A stretch of DNA of 64,000 nucleotides, taken from positions 124,001-188,000 of the forward strand of contig JAEWMQ010000095.1 of assembly GCA_023393125.1 (NCBI GenBank), read 5' to 3'. Below the pieces are notes generated by a model. It was given only the letters and a program-made list of their open reading frames with translations, was not told the DNA's origin and searched no databases. The stretch comes from Bacillota bacterium. GTDB lineage: Bacteria > Bacillota > Clostridia > Lachnospirales > Cellulosilyticaceae. Positions 44,875-52,367 of the stretch are shown here, in pieces. The translations under genes were made by a program, and so were the position numbers. Position 1 is the stretch's first letter; each line of letters starts with the position of its first letter.

Positions 44875-45372
44875 TTAGCGATTATCTACTTTCTCAGGAT
44901 ATAAATCGTGATGGGCTAGTCGGTCAAAAGCAACAGCTTCCCATTTAGTCCCTGGTTTCCCATAGTTACAATAAGGGTCTATAGAAATACCACCTCTTGG
45001 TGTAAATTTGCCCCATACTTCTATATATTTAGGGTCCATTAGCTTAATAAGGTCTTTCATAATAATATTCATACAATCCTCATGAAAATCACCATGATTT
45101 CTGAAGCTAAAGAGGTAGAGCTTAAGCGATTTACTTTCTACCATACGAGGCCCTGGTACATAAGAAATGTAAATGGTTGCAAAGTCAGGCTGGCCAGTAA
45201 TAGGGCATAAACTTGTAAATTCTGGACAGTTAAATTTAACGAAATAATCATTGTCAGGGTGTTTATTAATAAAGGTTTCTAATACTTCTGGCGCATAATC
45301 ATCTCGGTAAGCTACCTTTTGATTACCTAAATGGGTTACACCGCCTAATTCTTCTTTTGTTCTACCTCTCAT
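44875..45372 (-). CDS. queF: NADPH-dependent 7-cyano-7-deazaguanine reductase QueF
   Basis: A 165-residue reductase (short type) that reduces the preQ0 nitrile to the preQ1 amine. The catalytic Cys is in the motif FTSLCPITGQPDF, the substrate motif is E-x-K-S-L-K-LY with FRNHGDFHE, and FTPRGGISIDPY is conserved. It overlaps the queT stop by four bases and is followed at 20 bases by queC. Together they supply preQ1 for tRNA queuosine. Confidence 0.96.
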   Translation of the reverse strand: MRGRTKEELGGVTHLGNQKVAYRDDYAPEVLETFINKHPDNDYFVKFNCPEFTSLCPITGQPDFATIYISYVPGPRMVESKSLKLYLFSFRNHGDFHEDCMNIIMKDLIKLMDPKYIEVWGKFTPRGGISIDPYCNYGKPGTKWEAVAFDRLAHHDLYPEKVDNR

Positions 45373-45872
45373 GGGGTCATCTCCTTTTTCGTTTTATAAA
45401 TGATAGGTTCTAATGCTTTTATAAAAAGTACGCCTACAAGTGCAGGGATGACTTGCCCAACACATAAGCTTATGGCAAGGGCTGTATATGGCACATTCAA
45501 AAGATAAGAAAGCCAAATAGAGACACCTAACCCTGGCACCAAAATAATGGGTAGGGTAATGAGCCATTTGTTAAGATTACCTTTTTTAATAAGGACAATA
45601 GAGTAGGTTGTAACTATACCGACAGTGCAACCTCCAATCATATCAAGAAGACCTAAGCCACCAAAAAGGGCATTAGCAATAAAATTGGCGAGACCAAGTG
45701 GGAAAACTAGGAACGGAAAGAAATATGATAGGGCGTACATACTTGTAGCAATACGTATTTGGTAAGCCCCAAAAGAAAAGCTTTGTGTAAAATACAAAAT
45801 GACGATATAAAGCGCCATGATCATAGAAGAAAAAACTAATTTGTGTGTTTTACTTAAGTTTGTCATATTCAT
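45369..45872 (-). CDS. queT: QueT-type queuosine precursor transporter
   Basis: A hydrophobic protein of about 167 residues with five to six helices, the substrate-specificity (S) component of an ECF transporter for queuosine precursors. Motifs such as FSFGAYQIRIATSMYALSYFFPFLV and NALFGGLGLLDMIGG are typical. It sits directly behind a preQ1 riboswitch, which supports the substrate. The ATG at 45872 (or TTG at 45875) follows GGAGGTGA. The shared ECF energising genes are not in this window. Confidence 0.93.
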   Translation of the reverse strand: MNMTNLSKTHKLVFSSMIMALYIVILYFTQSFSFGAYQIRIATSMYALSYFFPFLVFPLGLANFIANALFGGLGLLDMIGGCTVGIVTTYSIVLIKKGNLNKWLITLPIILVPGLGVSIWLSYLLNVPYTALAISLCVGQVIPALVGVLFIKALEPIIYKTKKEMTP

Positions 45873-45904
45873 CAACGTTCACCTCCAAATTAAATTCACA
45901 ACAA

Positions 45905-45955
45905 CAGACGTTGTCCCTAGTTTTGTTTTTAGACAGGATGGTCTCGAACTGTCTT
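45905..45955 (-). ncRNA. PreQ1-I riboswitch
   Basis: On the minus strand the stem AGACAG / CTGTCT encloses a loop with TTCGAGACCATC, followed by the A-rich tail AAAAACAAAACTAGGGA, matching the preQ1-I pseudoknot layout. It lies between a promoter and queT. A further hairpin (ACAAC ... GTTGT) precedes GGAGGTG, so control of either transcription or ribosome access is possible. Confidence 0.88.
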
Positions 45956-45978
45956 ATTAATTTAAGGCGTACTCCTAC

Positions 45979-46007
45979 ATCATATGTCAAAATAATAAAA
46001 TATACAA
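45979..46007 (-). promoter_or_regulatory. Promoter of the queT operon
   Basis: On the minus strand TTGTAT, a 17-base spacer and TATGAT, about 25 bases upstream of the preQ1 aptamer. Confidence 0.65.
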
Positions 46008-46075
46008 CGGTATTTCTATTTACTTCAATAAAAATAACAACTTATGAACAAAATGAGATGCATAAATAGAATTAT

Positions 46076-46083
46076 GCTATAAT
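46076..46083 (+). promoter_or_regulatory. Extended -10 promoter of the foldase gene
   Basis: TGCTATAAT contains the TG extension and a consensus TATAAT; no good -35 hexamer is seen. Confidence 0.5.
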
Positions 46084-46148
46084 TAATTATCTTTAAATTG
46101 AGAAGGTTTAAATAATTTTAGGGTCATTTATAAAAAAGGAGGAAGAAG

Positions 46149-47483
46149 ATGAAATCAAGAAAGATGTTTGCCATACTGTTAGGAATGTTGGTGGCCATGC
46201 CATCAGGGGCTGTCATGGCACAAAAACCAGTCAATGTGACGATTAATAATGAAAGTGTCGTTTTTAAAGATGTAGCTCCTTTTATTGATAATAATAATCG
46301 TACGTTAGTGCCACTACGTTTTATTAGTGAGGAGCTTGGAGCACAGGTAGAATGGGAGCAGGCATCTGGAACAGCTACTATTATTAAAGATGACATGAAA
46401 GTGATTTTAACTGCCGGACAAGCAGCAATGATAGTAAATGGAAAGACAAAAACAATGGATACGACTCCAGTTATGAAAAACGGTCGTCTTTTTGTACCTG
46501 TTAAGTATGTTGGAGAAATACTTAATGTAGAAGTTAAGTGGCTTGCTAAAGAAAATACAGTAGCTATTACGCCAGGCATTACAGGAGATGCAGTGGTAGC
46601 TAAAGTCAATGATTTAACCATAACGGCGAAAGAGATACTAACTCAATTAGATTATGAGATGATGATGATTCAATATCAATACCAATATGATGATAGCTTT
46701 TTTGAGACAGAGGAAGCTAAGGAGTATATGAAAGAGCGTAAGGGCGAGCTTGTAGACTATATTATTATGAATAAAGTTGCACTTATTAAGGGAAGAGAGC
46801 TTAAATTAGAGCCAACAGCAGCAGAGATAAATGATGAATTTAACAAAACAAAGGAAGATTATGAGACAGCAGCAGAATTTGAAAAAGCTTTAGTAAATAG
46901 TGGCTTAACAGTAGAAGGTTATAAAGCTCAGATTAAAGATAGTCTAACGATTTCTAATGTTGCTAAATACATTAGCAAGAGTATCTCTGTTACCGATGCT
47001 GAAATTAAAGCATATTATGAGAGTAATAAAGGAGACTATACACAGGAGGCAGGTGCTGTAATGTCCCATATTTTAGTTGCAACTCAGGAAGAAGCTAAAG
47101 CTATTAAAGCAGAATACGATAAAGGTACAAGCTTTGCTGAACTTGCTAAAAAATATGGTACAGACGGGACTAAAGATACTGGCGGGGAACTAGGTTATAT
47201 CGAATATAATTCAAGTTATTATGATGAGGACTTCTTAAATGGAGCTAAGACCTTAGAAGAAGGACAAGTATCAAATCCAGTTCAAACCCAGTTTGGATGG
47301 CATTTAATTAAAGTGTCCAATGTACATAAGGAAGCATATCAAGTACCGCTTGCTGAAATAAAAGAAGACATTAAAGATATGATTATCTCTGAAAAAGCAG
47401 TTGAAATTATTTATAGTCAATTAGATGAATGGGGTAAAGCTATGACTATTGAGAAATATGAGGATGTGATTAATAAACTTTAA
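46149..47483 (+). CDS. PrsA-like foldase with copper-amine-oxidase-type N-domain
   Basis: A 444-residue exported protein. A signal peptide (about 1-24, ending VMA) is followed by a Cu_amine_oxidN1 (stalk) domain (about 28-138; NRTLVPLRFISEELGAQVEW, GRLFVPVKYVGEIL), a SurA_N-like helical region (about 145-285) and a PpiC-type peptidyl-prolyl isomerase domain (about 298-400; SHILVATQEEAKAI, FAELAKKYGTDGTKDTGGELG, QFGWHLIKV). It probably assists folding of secreted proteins. There is no lipobox, unlike classical PrsA, so it may be held by its stalk domain. GGAGGAAG precedes the ATG. A 46-kb neighbour link to secDF is too far to mean co-regulation. Confidence 0.88.
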   Translation: MKSRKMFAILLGMLVAMPSGAVMAQKPVNVTINNESVVFKDVAPFIDNNNRTLVPLRFISEELGAQVEWEQASGTATIIKDDMKVILTAGQAAMIVNGKTKTMDTTPVMKNGRLFVPVKYVGEILNVEVKWLAKENTVAITPGITGDAVVAKVNDLTITAKEILTQLDYEMMMIQYQYQYDDSFFETEEAKEYMKERKGELVDYIIMNKVALIKGRELKLEPTAAEINDEFNKTKEDYETAAEFEKALVNSGLTVEGYKAQIKDSLTISNVAKYISKSISVTDAEIKAYYESNKGDYTQEAGAVMSHILVATQEEAKAIKAEYDKGTSFAELAKKYGTDGTKDTGGELGYIEYNSSYYDEDFLNGAKTLEEGQVSNPVQTQFGWHLIKVSNVHKEAYQVPLAEIKEDIKDMIISEKAVEIIYSQLDEWGKAMTIEKYEDVINKL

Positions 47484-47625
47484 AAGCATATCCACTTTGT
47501 TAATGGAAGTTTTGTACATGATAAGGCAGAAAGTGATCGAACTAACAGTACCAAATCATAATATAGGATTAAGTATATTTATAGCATTAATAAATAGTTT
47601 TATAAAAATAAATATTTAAAATATA

Positions 47626-47654
47626 TTGACAATAAAAGGCAACGAGAATATAAT
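47626..47654 (+). promoter_or_regulatory. Consensus promoter of the sulfur/nitrogenase-like locus
   Basis: TTGACA (47626-47631), 17-base spacer, TATAAT (47649-47654): a perfect sigmaA promoter, about 45 bases upstream of the SAM riboswitch. Confidence 0.92.
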
Positions 47655-47701
47655 GCAATTAATACAAGTAAAAATATAGAAATACTAGGAAATAATAAAT
47701 T

Positions 47702-47876
47702 TTTCTTATCCAGAGAGGCAGAGGGACCGGCCCGATGAAGCCCAGCAACCTGAAAGATTATATTAATCATTCAAGGTGCTAATTCCTACAAACTTTTAAG
47801 TTTGAAAGATGAGAAAGTGTATATACCTTGATATATAGGTGCCACTTTCTTATCTAAGAGAGTGGCCTTTTATTAT
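47702..47876 (+). ncRNA. SAM-I (S-box) riboswitch with terminator
   Basis: P1 is TTCTTATC (47703-47710) with GATGAGAA (47808-47815). The invariant core GGCCCGATGAAGCCCAGCAACC and GGTGCTAATTCC are present. A terminator GCCACTTTC / GAGAGTGGC (47841-47866) with a T-rich tail can form, and its arm competes with AGAAAGTG next to P1, the usual switch. High SAM should stop transcription, so the locus is expressed when methionine/SAM is scarce. Confidence 0.96.
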
Positions 47877-47932
47877 TGTATAGAAAATATTAGTGTTTTC
47901 TTGTTTGAGTAAGAAGGGGGAGAATAAATCAT

Positions 47933-48121
47933 ATGGAGCTAGTAAGAGACTATAGAAATCAAGTATGGCATACAAAAAAATTAGATAAAGTCTTAGAAGA
48001 CATATTGTCAACTATAGAGAATGGAAGTTTAACAGTCATTATACAAGATGAGTATGCCATTCAGATTAATGTAAAAAGCAATTATATCAATATAGGAGGT
48101 GAACAGAGCAATGTCCGATAA
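47933..48121 (+). CDS. YezD/DUF2292-family small protein
   Basis: A 62-residue protein with the DUF2292 core ILSTIENGSLTVIIQDEYAIQI. Members such as Bacillus YezD belong to sulfur-responsive operons; their biochemical role is unknown. It is the first gene behind the SAM-I riboswitch and overlaps the next small gene by 11 bases, and both share the I-x-x-GS-(L/V)-TV-(I/V)-IQD core. GAAGGGGGAG precedes the ATG. Confidence 0.8.
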   Translation: MELVRDYRNQVWHTKKLDKVLEDILSTIENGSLTVIIQDEYAIQINVKSNYINIGGEQSNVR

Positions 48122-48251
48122 GAATAACCAAGAAGAGGTAAAAAAATTACTGCAAATTATAGAGACGATTAAATATGGTTCTGTAACTGTGGTGATTCAG
48201 GATGGGAAGATTGTTCAAATAGAAAAAAATGAAAAATTACGTATTAAATAA
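48111..48251 (+). CDS. Second YezD/DUF2292-family small protein (46 residues)
   Basis: The ATG at 48111 follows AGGAGGTGA and encodes 46 residues beginning MSDKNNQEEVKKLLQIIE and containing KYGSVTVVIQDGKIVQIEK. It is a paralog of the preceding gene, which it overlaps by 11 bases, and is close to the usual YezD length (about 55). The Lys/Asn-rich ends flank a strand-like core. The function is not known. Confidence 0.82.
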   Translation: MSDKNNQEEVKKLLQIIETIKYGSVTVVIQDGKIVQIEKNEKLRIK

Positions 48252-48309
48252 ACCAAGCTCTTGAACAAACTTAATAGTGGTAAATCAATTAGTTGACTAG
48301 TAGAAGTAG

Positions 48310-48376
48310 AGACTGATGAGTAATGGTAAAGCGTTAAAAAAGCTTTACTTATTATCATTGGTCTTTTTTTATTTGT
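48310..48376 (+). terminator. Terminator after the YezD pair
   Basis: GGTAAAGC and GCTTTACT form the top of a long stem extended by GACTGATGA / TCATTGGTC, followed by TTTTTTTATTT. It would limit read-through into the NifD-like gene, giving differential expression unless another promoter exists. Confidence 0.85.
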
Positions 48377-48454
48377 TTAATTAGGTGCAGAGCTATTTAA
48401 TGCGTTGGAAACAATGAGATGAAAAATATGAAATAAATAAAAAGGAGCAAAAAA

Positions 48455-50047
48455 ATGGCAAAAAAGAAAATCAATTTAGATTTTGCAACTGTTGAAAACC
48501 GTGAGATGAGATTGGGTTCTATTATCTCATGGGATGGAAGTGCAAGTGAGCTAATTGAACAATCAAGGTATAAAGTAAGAGGAGAAAAGAAATTAGGAGA
48601 AGGGAGCTGTTCTAGTAAGGGAAAGGGATGTAAACTTTGTGAGCTTAATATGCCATTTAGTCAGCAAACTATGTGTAGTCAGTCTATTGTAGGTTGTCAG
48701 GTAGGAAATATCCCTGACTGTATTTTGATAGAGCATTCACCTATCGGGTGTTCAGCTATCCATCCTAGATTTAATTTAGGTTTTAAGATTGGATTAACAA
48801 GGAGAGGAAAGGAACCACAAAACATTCAAATATTCAGCACTAATCTTTTAGAAAAGGATATGGTGTTTGGTGCAAGTGATAAATTAAGAGAAAGTATTCG
48901 TGAGGCATGGGAGCGCTTTAAACCCAAAGCTATTTTTATTTCTATGTCTTGCTCAACAGCTATTATTGGAGAAGATATTGAAAGCATAGCAGGAGAAATG
49001 GAAGAAGAGATTGGGATTCCTATTATTCCACTTCATTGCGAGGGCTTTAAAAGTAAACATTGGAGCGTGGGCTTTGATATCTCTCAGCATGGAGTAGTGA
49101 GGCAAATTGTTGATAGAAATCCTCAGAAACAAAAGGATCTTATTAATATCGTGGCACTTTGGGGAACAGATTATTTTACAGAGATGCTGAAACCACTGGG
49201 TATTAGAGTAAATTATATGATTGACATGGCCACCTATGATGAGCTAGCACAAGCCTCTTCAGCGGTAGCAACTGCTACCTTCTGTCATACACTGGGTTCT
49301 TATATGGCTACAGCACTAGAGGAGAACTTTGGTGTGCCACAAGTAGATGCACCACAGCCTTATGGTTTTGCAGGAACAGATGAATGGCTTAGAGCTATAG
49401 CTAAGATTGTTGGCAAGGAGGATATTGTTGAGGATTATATTGCCAGCGAGCACGAGCGCGTAAGACCACAGATAGAAGCTTTAAAAGAAAAGTTAAAAGG
49501 TATTAAGGGTTTTGTGTCAACAGGTTCTTCTTATGCTCATGGAATGATTTCGGTCATTAGGGAGTTAGGTATAGAAGTGAATGGCTCCATTGTATTTCAT
49601 CATGATCCAGTATATGACAGTGGACATAGTAATCAAGATACTCTGAAACATTTAGTAGATAATTATGGAGAGATTGAACATTTTACGGTGAGTAAAACAC
49701 AACAATTTCAACTCTATGGTCTTCTAAGAAGAGTTAATCCAGACTTAATCATTATTAGGCATAATGGGTTGGCGCCATTAGCTGCAAAGGTGGGAATACC
49801 TGCTTTTGCCATGGGGGATGAGCATTTCCCAGTAGGCTATGATGGCATTATTCGCGTGGGAGAAGCACTTATTGAAATTCTTGCACGTAAGAAATTTAAT
49901 CAGATTCTTAAGCGCCATGTGAAATTACCATATACAGATTGGTGGTTAAATCAAGCAGATCCATTTATTTTAGCAAGACATCCTGAGATTTTAGATGAGG
50001 AAGAAACAAAAGAAATTGAAGATAAGCTAATTTATAAGCATTCATAG
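48455..50047 (+). CDS. Nitrogenase-like component 1 alpha subunit (NifD-like), set 1
   Basis: A 530-residue NifD-superfamily protein. Aligned by eye to Mo-nitrogenase NifD it keeps the three P-cluster cysteines (Cys81, Cys99 in HSPIGC, Cys166 in SMSCSTAIIGED) and the cofactor Cys (Cys277, ATFCHTLGSY). The alpha-Gln191 and alpha-His195 positions after CEGF are Trp203 and Phe207. The cofactor His442 position is formally Gly, but a His lies three residues on (GDEHF, His457). The N-terminus has four additional cysteines (52, 59, 62, 74). These facts make N2 reduction unlikely. Placement behind a SAM riboswitch suggests C-S bond reduction as by methylthio-alkane reductase (MarD). The start has AAAGGAGC. 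Confidence 0.88.
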   Translation: MAKKKINLDFATVENREMRLGSIISWDGSASELIEQSRYKVRGEKKLGEGSCSSKGKGCKLCELNMPFSQQTMCSQSIVGCQVGNIPDCILIEHSPIGCSAIHPRFNLGFKIGLTRRGKEPQNIQIFSTNLLEKDMVFGASDKLRESIREAWERFKPKAIFISMSCSTAIIGEDIESIAGEMEEEIGIPIIPLHCEGFKSKHWSVGFDISQHGVVRQIVDRNPQKQKDLINIVALWGTDYFTEMLKPLGIRVNYMIDMATYDELAQASSAVATATFCHTLGSYMATALEENFGVPQVDAPQPYGFAGTDEWLRAIAKIVGKEDIVEDYIASEHERVRPQIEALKEKLKGIKGFVSTGSSYAHGMISVIRELGIEVNGSIVFHHDPVYDSGHSNQDTLKHLVDNYGEIEHFTVSKTQQFQLYGLLRRVNPDLIIIRHNGLAPLAAKVGIPAFAMGDEHFPVGYDGIIRVGEALIEILARKKFNQILKRHVKLPYTDWWLNQADPFILARHPEILDEEETKEIEDKLIYKHS

Positions 50048-50063
50048 AGAGGGGAATAGAAAG

Positions 50064-51413
50064 ATGTCAGTACAAGCCAAGAATAAAAAGGGTAATACAA
50101 TTGTCCATCCACGTTATGGCTGTGCTATTGGGGCAGTTAATAGTGTTGCAGCTATTCCAAGGGGGATACCTATTGCAAACTGTGGGCCAGGATGTGCAGA
50201 CAAACAATACTTCATGCTTTCTTTTAGCAATGGTTATCAAGGTGCAGGTTATAGTGGAGGGGGTGCTTTACCAAGTGTTAACGTAGGAGAAAATGAAATT
50301 GTATTTGGTGGTGAAAAGAAATTAAATGATCTTATTAAATCTTCGCTTAAAATTATGGATGGTGATTTATTTGTAGTATTAACAGGGTGTGCAGGAGAAC
50401 TTATTGGAGACGATGTTAGTTCTGTCGTTAAGCCTTATCAGGAAAAAGGCTATCCAATTGTAGTTGCAGATACAGCAGGATTTAAGGGAAATAATCTTAT
50501 AGGACATGAAATAGTCGTAAACGCTATTATAGATCAGTATGTAGGTGACTACAAAGGAAGAAAGCAAAAAGGACTCATTAATTTATGGTTTGAAGTACCT
50601 TATTTTAATACCAACTGGAGAGGCGACTATATAGAGCTAAAAAGAATCCTAGAAGGAGCAGGCTTTAAAGTGAATGTGTTGTTTGGTTCAGAAAGTAAAG
50701 GGATTGAAGAATGGAAAGAAATCCCCGAGGCTCAATTTAACTTAGTAGTTTCACCTTGGGTGGGACTTAATATAGTAAAACATTTAGAAGAAAAATACGG
50801 GCAACCCTATTTGCATATTCCCATTATTCCTATAGGTGAAGAGGACACAACGGACTTTATTAGAAAAGTAGTAGCCTTTGCAAATATTAATAGTGAGAAG
50901 TCAGAAGCTTTTATTAGACAAGAGGCTACAAGATATTATTATTTCTTGGAACATTTTTCGGAGTTTTTCTCAGAATACTGGTTTGGACTGCCAGCTAAGT
51001 TTGCAACAGTTGGGGATGCAGCATATAACATAGCACTCACTAAATTTTTGTCGACTCAGCTAGGTTTAATACCTGTTAGGCAAATCATTACAGACAATAC
51101 GCCTGAAAAATATCGAGAGGATATTAGAGAACTATATCGTAACTTAGATAAAGATGTATCTGTAGAAGTAAAATTTATAGAGGATGGTTATCTTGTTGAG
51201 CAAGAAGTAAAGGATACAGATTATGGTTCTAGTGTGCCACTTATTTTAGGGTCATCTTGGGAAAGTGACGTAGTCAGTGACCTAAAAGGATTACTGATAG
51301 AAGTAAGTACACCAAGTACATCAGAAGTTGTATTAGATAGAACATATATTGGATATAAAGGTGCATTAAGGCTGATAGAAAGAATTTACAGTGCTACTGT
51401 AGGAAGTAAATAA
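50064..51413 (+). CDS. Nitrogenase-like component 1 beta subunit (NifK-like), set 1
   Basis: A 449-residue NifK-superfamily protein encoded 16 bases after its alpha partner. Its three P-cluster cysteines are Cys20 (RYGCAIGAV), Cys44 (CGPGC) and Cys109 (LTGCAGELIGDD). It is shorter than NifK of Mo-nitrogenase (about 520) and lacks the long N-terminal extension. A Gly-rich insertion (GAGYSGGGALP) lies between the second and third cysteine. It should form an alpha2beta2 enzyme with the preceding product and be reduced by the NifH-like protein. A SAM-I-like element starts at its stop codon. Confidence 0.88.
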   Translation: MSVQAKNKKGNTIVHPRYGCAIGAVNSVAAIPRGIPIANCGPGCADKQYFMLSFSNGYQGAGYSGGGALPSVNVGENEIVFGGEKKLNDLIKSSLKIMDGDLFVVLTGCAGELIGDDVSSVVKPYQEKGYPIVVADTAGFKGNNLIGHEIVVNAIIDQYVGDYKGRKQKGLINLWFEVPYFNTNWRGDYIELKRILEGAGFKVNVLFGSESKGIEEWKEIPEAQFNLVVSPWVGLNIVKHLEEKYGQPYLHIPIIPIGEEDTTDFIRKVVAFANINSEKSEAFIRQEATRYYYFLEHFSEFFSEYWFGLPAKFATVGDAAYNIALTKFLSTQLGLIPVRQIITDNTPEKYREDIRELYRNLDKDVSVEVKFIEDGYLVEQEVKDTDYGSSVPLILGSSWESDVVSDLKGLLIEVSTPSTSEVVLDRTYIGYKGALRLIERIYSATVGSK

Positions 51414-51416
51414 TGA

Positions 51417-51540
51417 AGGCTGCAATGGCCCGATGAAATCCAGCAACTAGCAGAAATGTTAAGGTGCTAATTCCAACAGGAGATTCCTGAAAGATAAGGT
51501 TGAAAGATAACCTCTTCTTTTTAGGAAGAGGATTTTTTAT
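51417..51540 (+). ncRNA. SAM-I-like riboswitch, degenerate, with terminator
   Basis: The core motifs GGCCCGATGAAATCCAGCAA and AGGTGCTAATTCC are clear; P3 (TGTT/AACA) and P4 (CAGGA/TCCTG) can form. The 5' strand of P1 expected to pair with GATAAGG is not found; that space holds the stop codon of the NifK-like gene. A terminator CCTCTTC / GAAGAGG (51511-51531) with T-run and a competing AGGTT / AACCT hairpin (51497-51513) follow. It would control the MetNIQ-type genes separately. Confidence 0.82.
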
Positions 51541-51575
51541 TTAACTTGCATAAGAGAGGGGAAAGAGGTGATAAA

Positions 51576-52367
51576 ATGAGTGATTCGTTTATTAGCATAA
51601 CAGATTTGCACAAATCGTATGTGAGTCAAGGAGAATACATTGAAGTTTTAAAGGGGATTAATTTAGAGATTACGAAAGGAGACATTTTTGGAATCGTAGG
51701 CTTTAGTGGAGCTGGAAAATCAACCTTAGTAAGATGCTTAAATCGATTAGAAGAGCCTGATCGTGGAAAAATCAAAATTGATGGAGAGGATATTACGCTA
51801 TTATCTAAAAAAGCGTTGAATGTCCAAAGACAGAAGATAGGGATGATTTTTCAAAACTTCAATTTGTTTGAAAGTAAAACAGTTTATCAAAATGTAGCAT
51901 ATCCTTTGAAACTTGCTGGCTATGATAAGAAGCAGATTAAAGCAAGAGTGGAAGAAATACTTGAGTTAGTTGGTTTAAGTGACAAGATTAAAGCTTGCCC
52001 AGGCCAACTTTCAGGAGGGCAAAAGCAAAGAGTGGGGATTGCAAGGGCACTTGCTAATAATCCAGATGTACTTTTAAGTGATGAAGCAACCAGTGCGTTA
52101 GATCCTCAAACAACTGTTTCTGTTCTAGAACTCTTAAAAGAAATTAATGATAAGCTAGGCATTACCATTATTCTTATTACTCATGAACTAGAAGTGATTA
52201 AGTATATTTGCCAAAACATGGCTGTTTTAGAAGAAGGGGAACTGATTGAGCAGGGCAAGGTGAGGGATATCTTTTTAAGTCCTCAAAGTCATACAGGTAA
52301 ATTATTTATCAAGATCTACTCAGAATTTCGAAGAAATGATTGGGTAAAGGAAGGTGAGTTCATTTGA
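51576..52367 (+). CDS. metN: MetN-like ABC transporter ATPase without NIL domain
   Basis: An ATPase of about 263 residues most like methionine importers. Walker A GFSGAGKST, Q-loop FQNFNLFESKTVYQNVAYPLKLAG, signature LSGGQKQRVGIARALA, then VLLSDEATSALDPQTT. Classical MetN is about 340 residues with a C-terminal NIL domain that senses methionine and inhibits uptake; here the chain ends soon after the ATPase domain, so this feedback is missing. The ATG at 51576 follows AGAGGTGAT. It is behind the second SAM-I-like element, so sulfur control is likely. The ligand could be methionine or another thioether. Confidence 0.85.
   Translation: MSDSFISITDLHKSYVSQGEYIEVLKGINLEITKGDIFGIVGFSGAGKSTLVRCLNRLEEPDRGKIKIDGEDITLLSKKALNVQRQKIGMIFQNFNLFESKTVYQNVAYPLKLAGYDKKQIKARVEEILELVGLSDKIKACPGQLSGGQKQRVGIARALANNPDVLLSDEATSALDPQTTVSVLELLKEINDKLGITIILITHELEVIKYICQNMAVLEEGELIEQGKVRDIFLSPQSHTGKLFIKIYSEFRRNDWVKEGEFI

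Noticed and set aside
46124..46621. 165-codon open frame on the minus strand
   Set aside because: It lies completely inside the foldase gene on the other strand, has no ribosome binding site and no family likeness.
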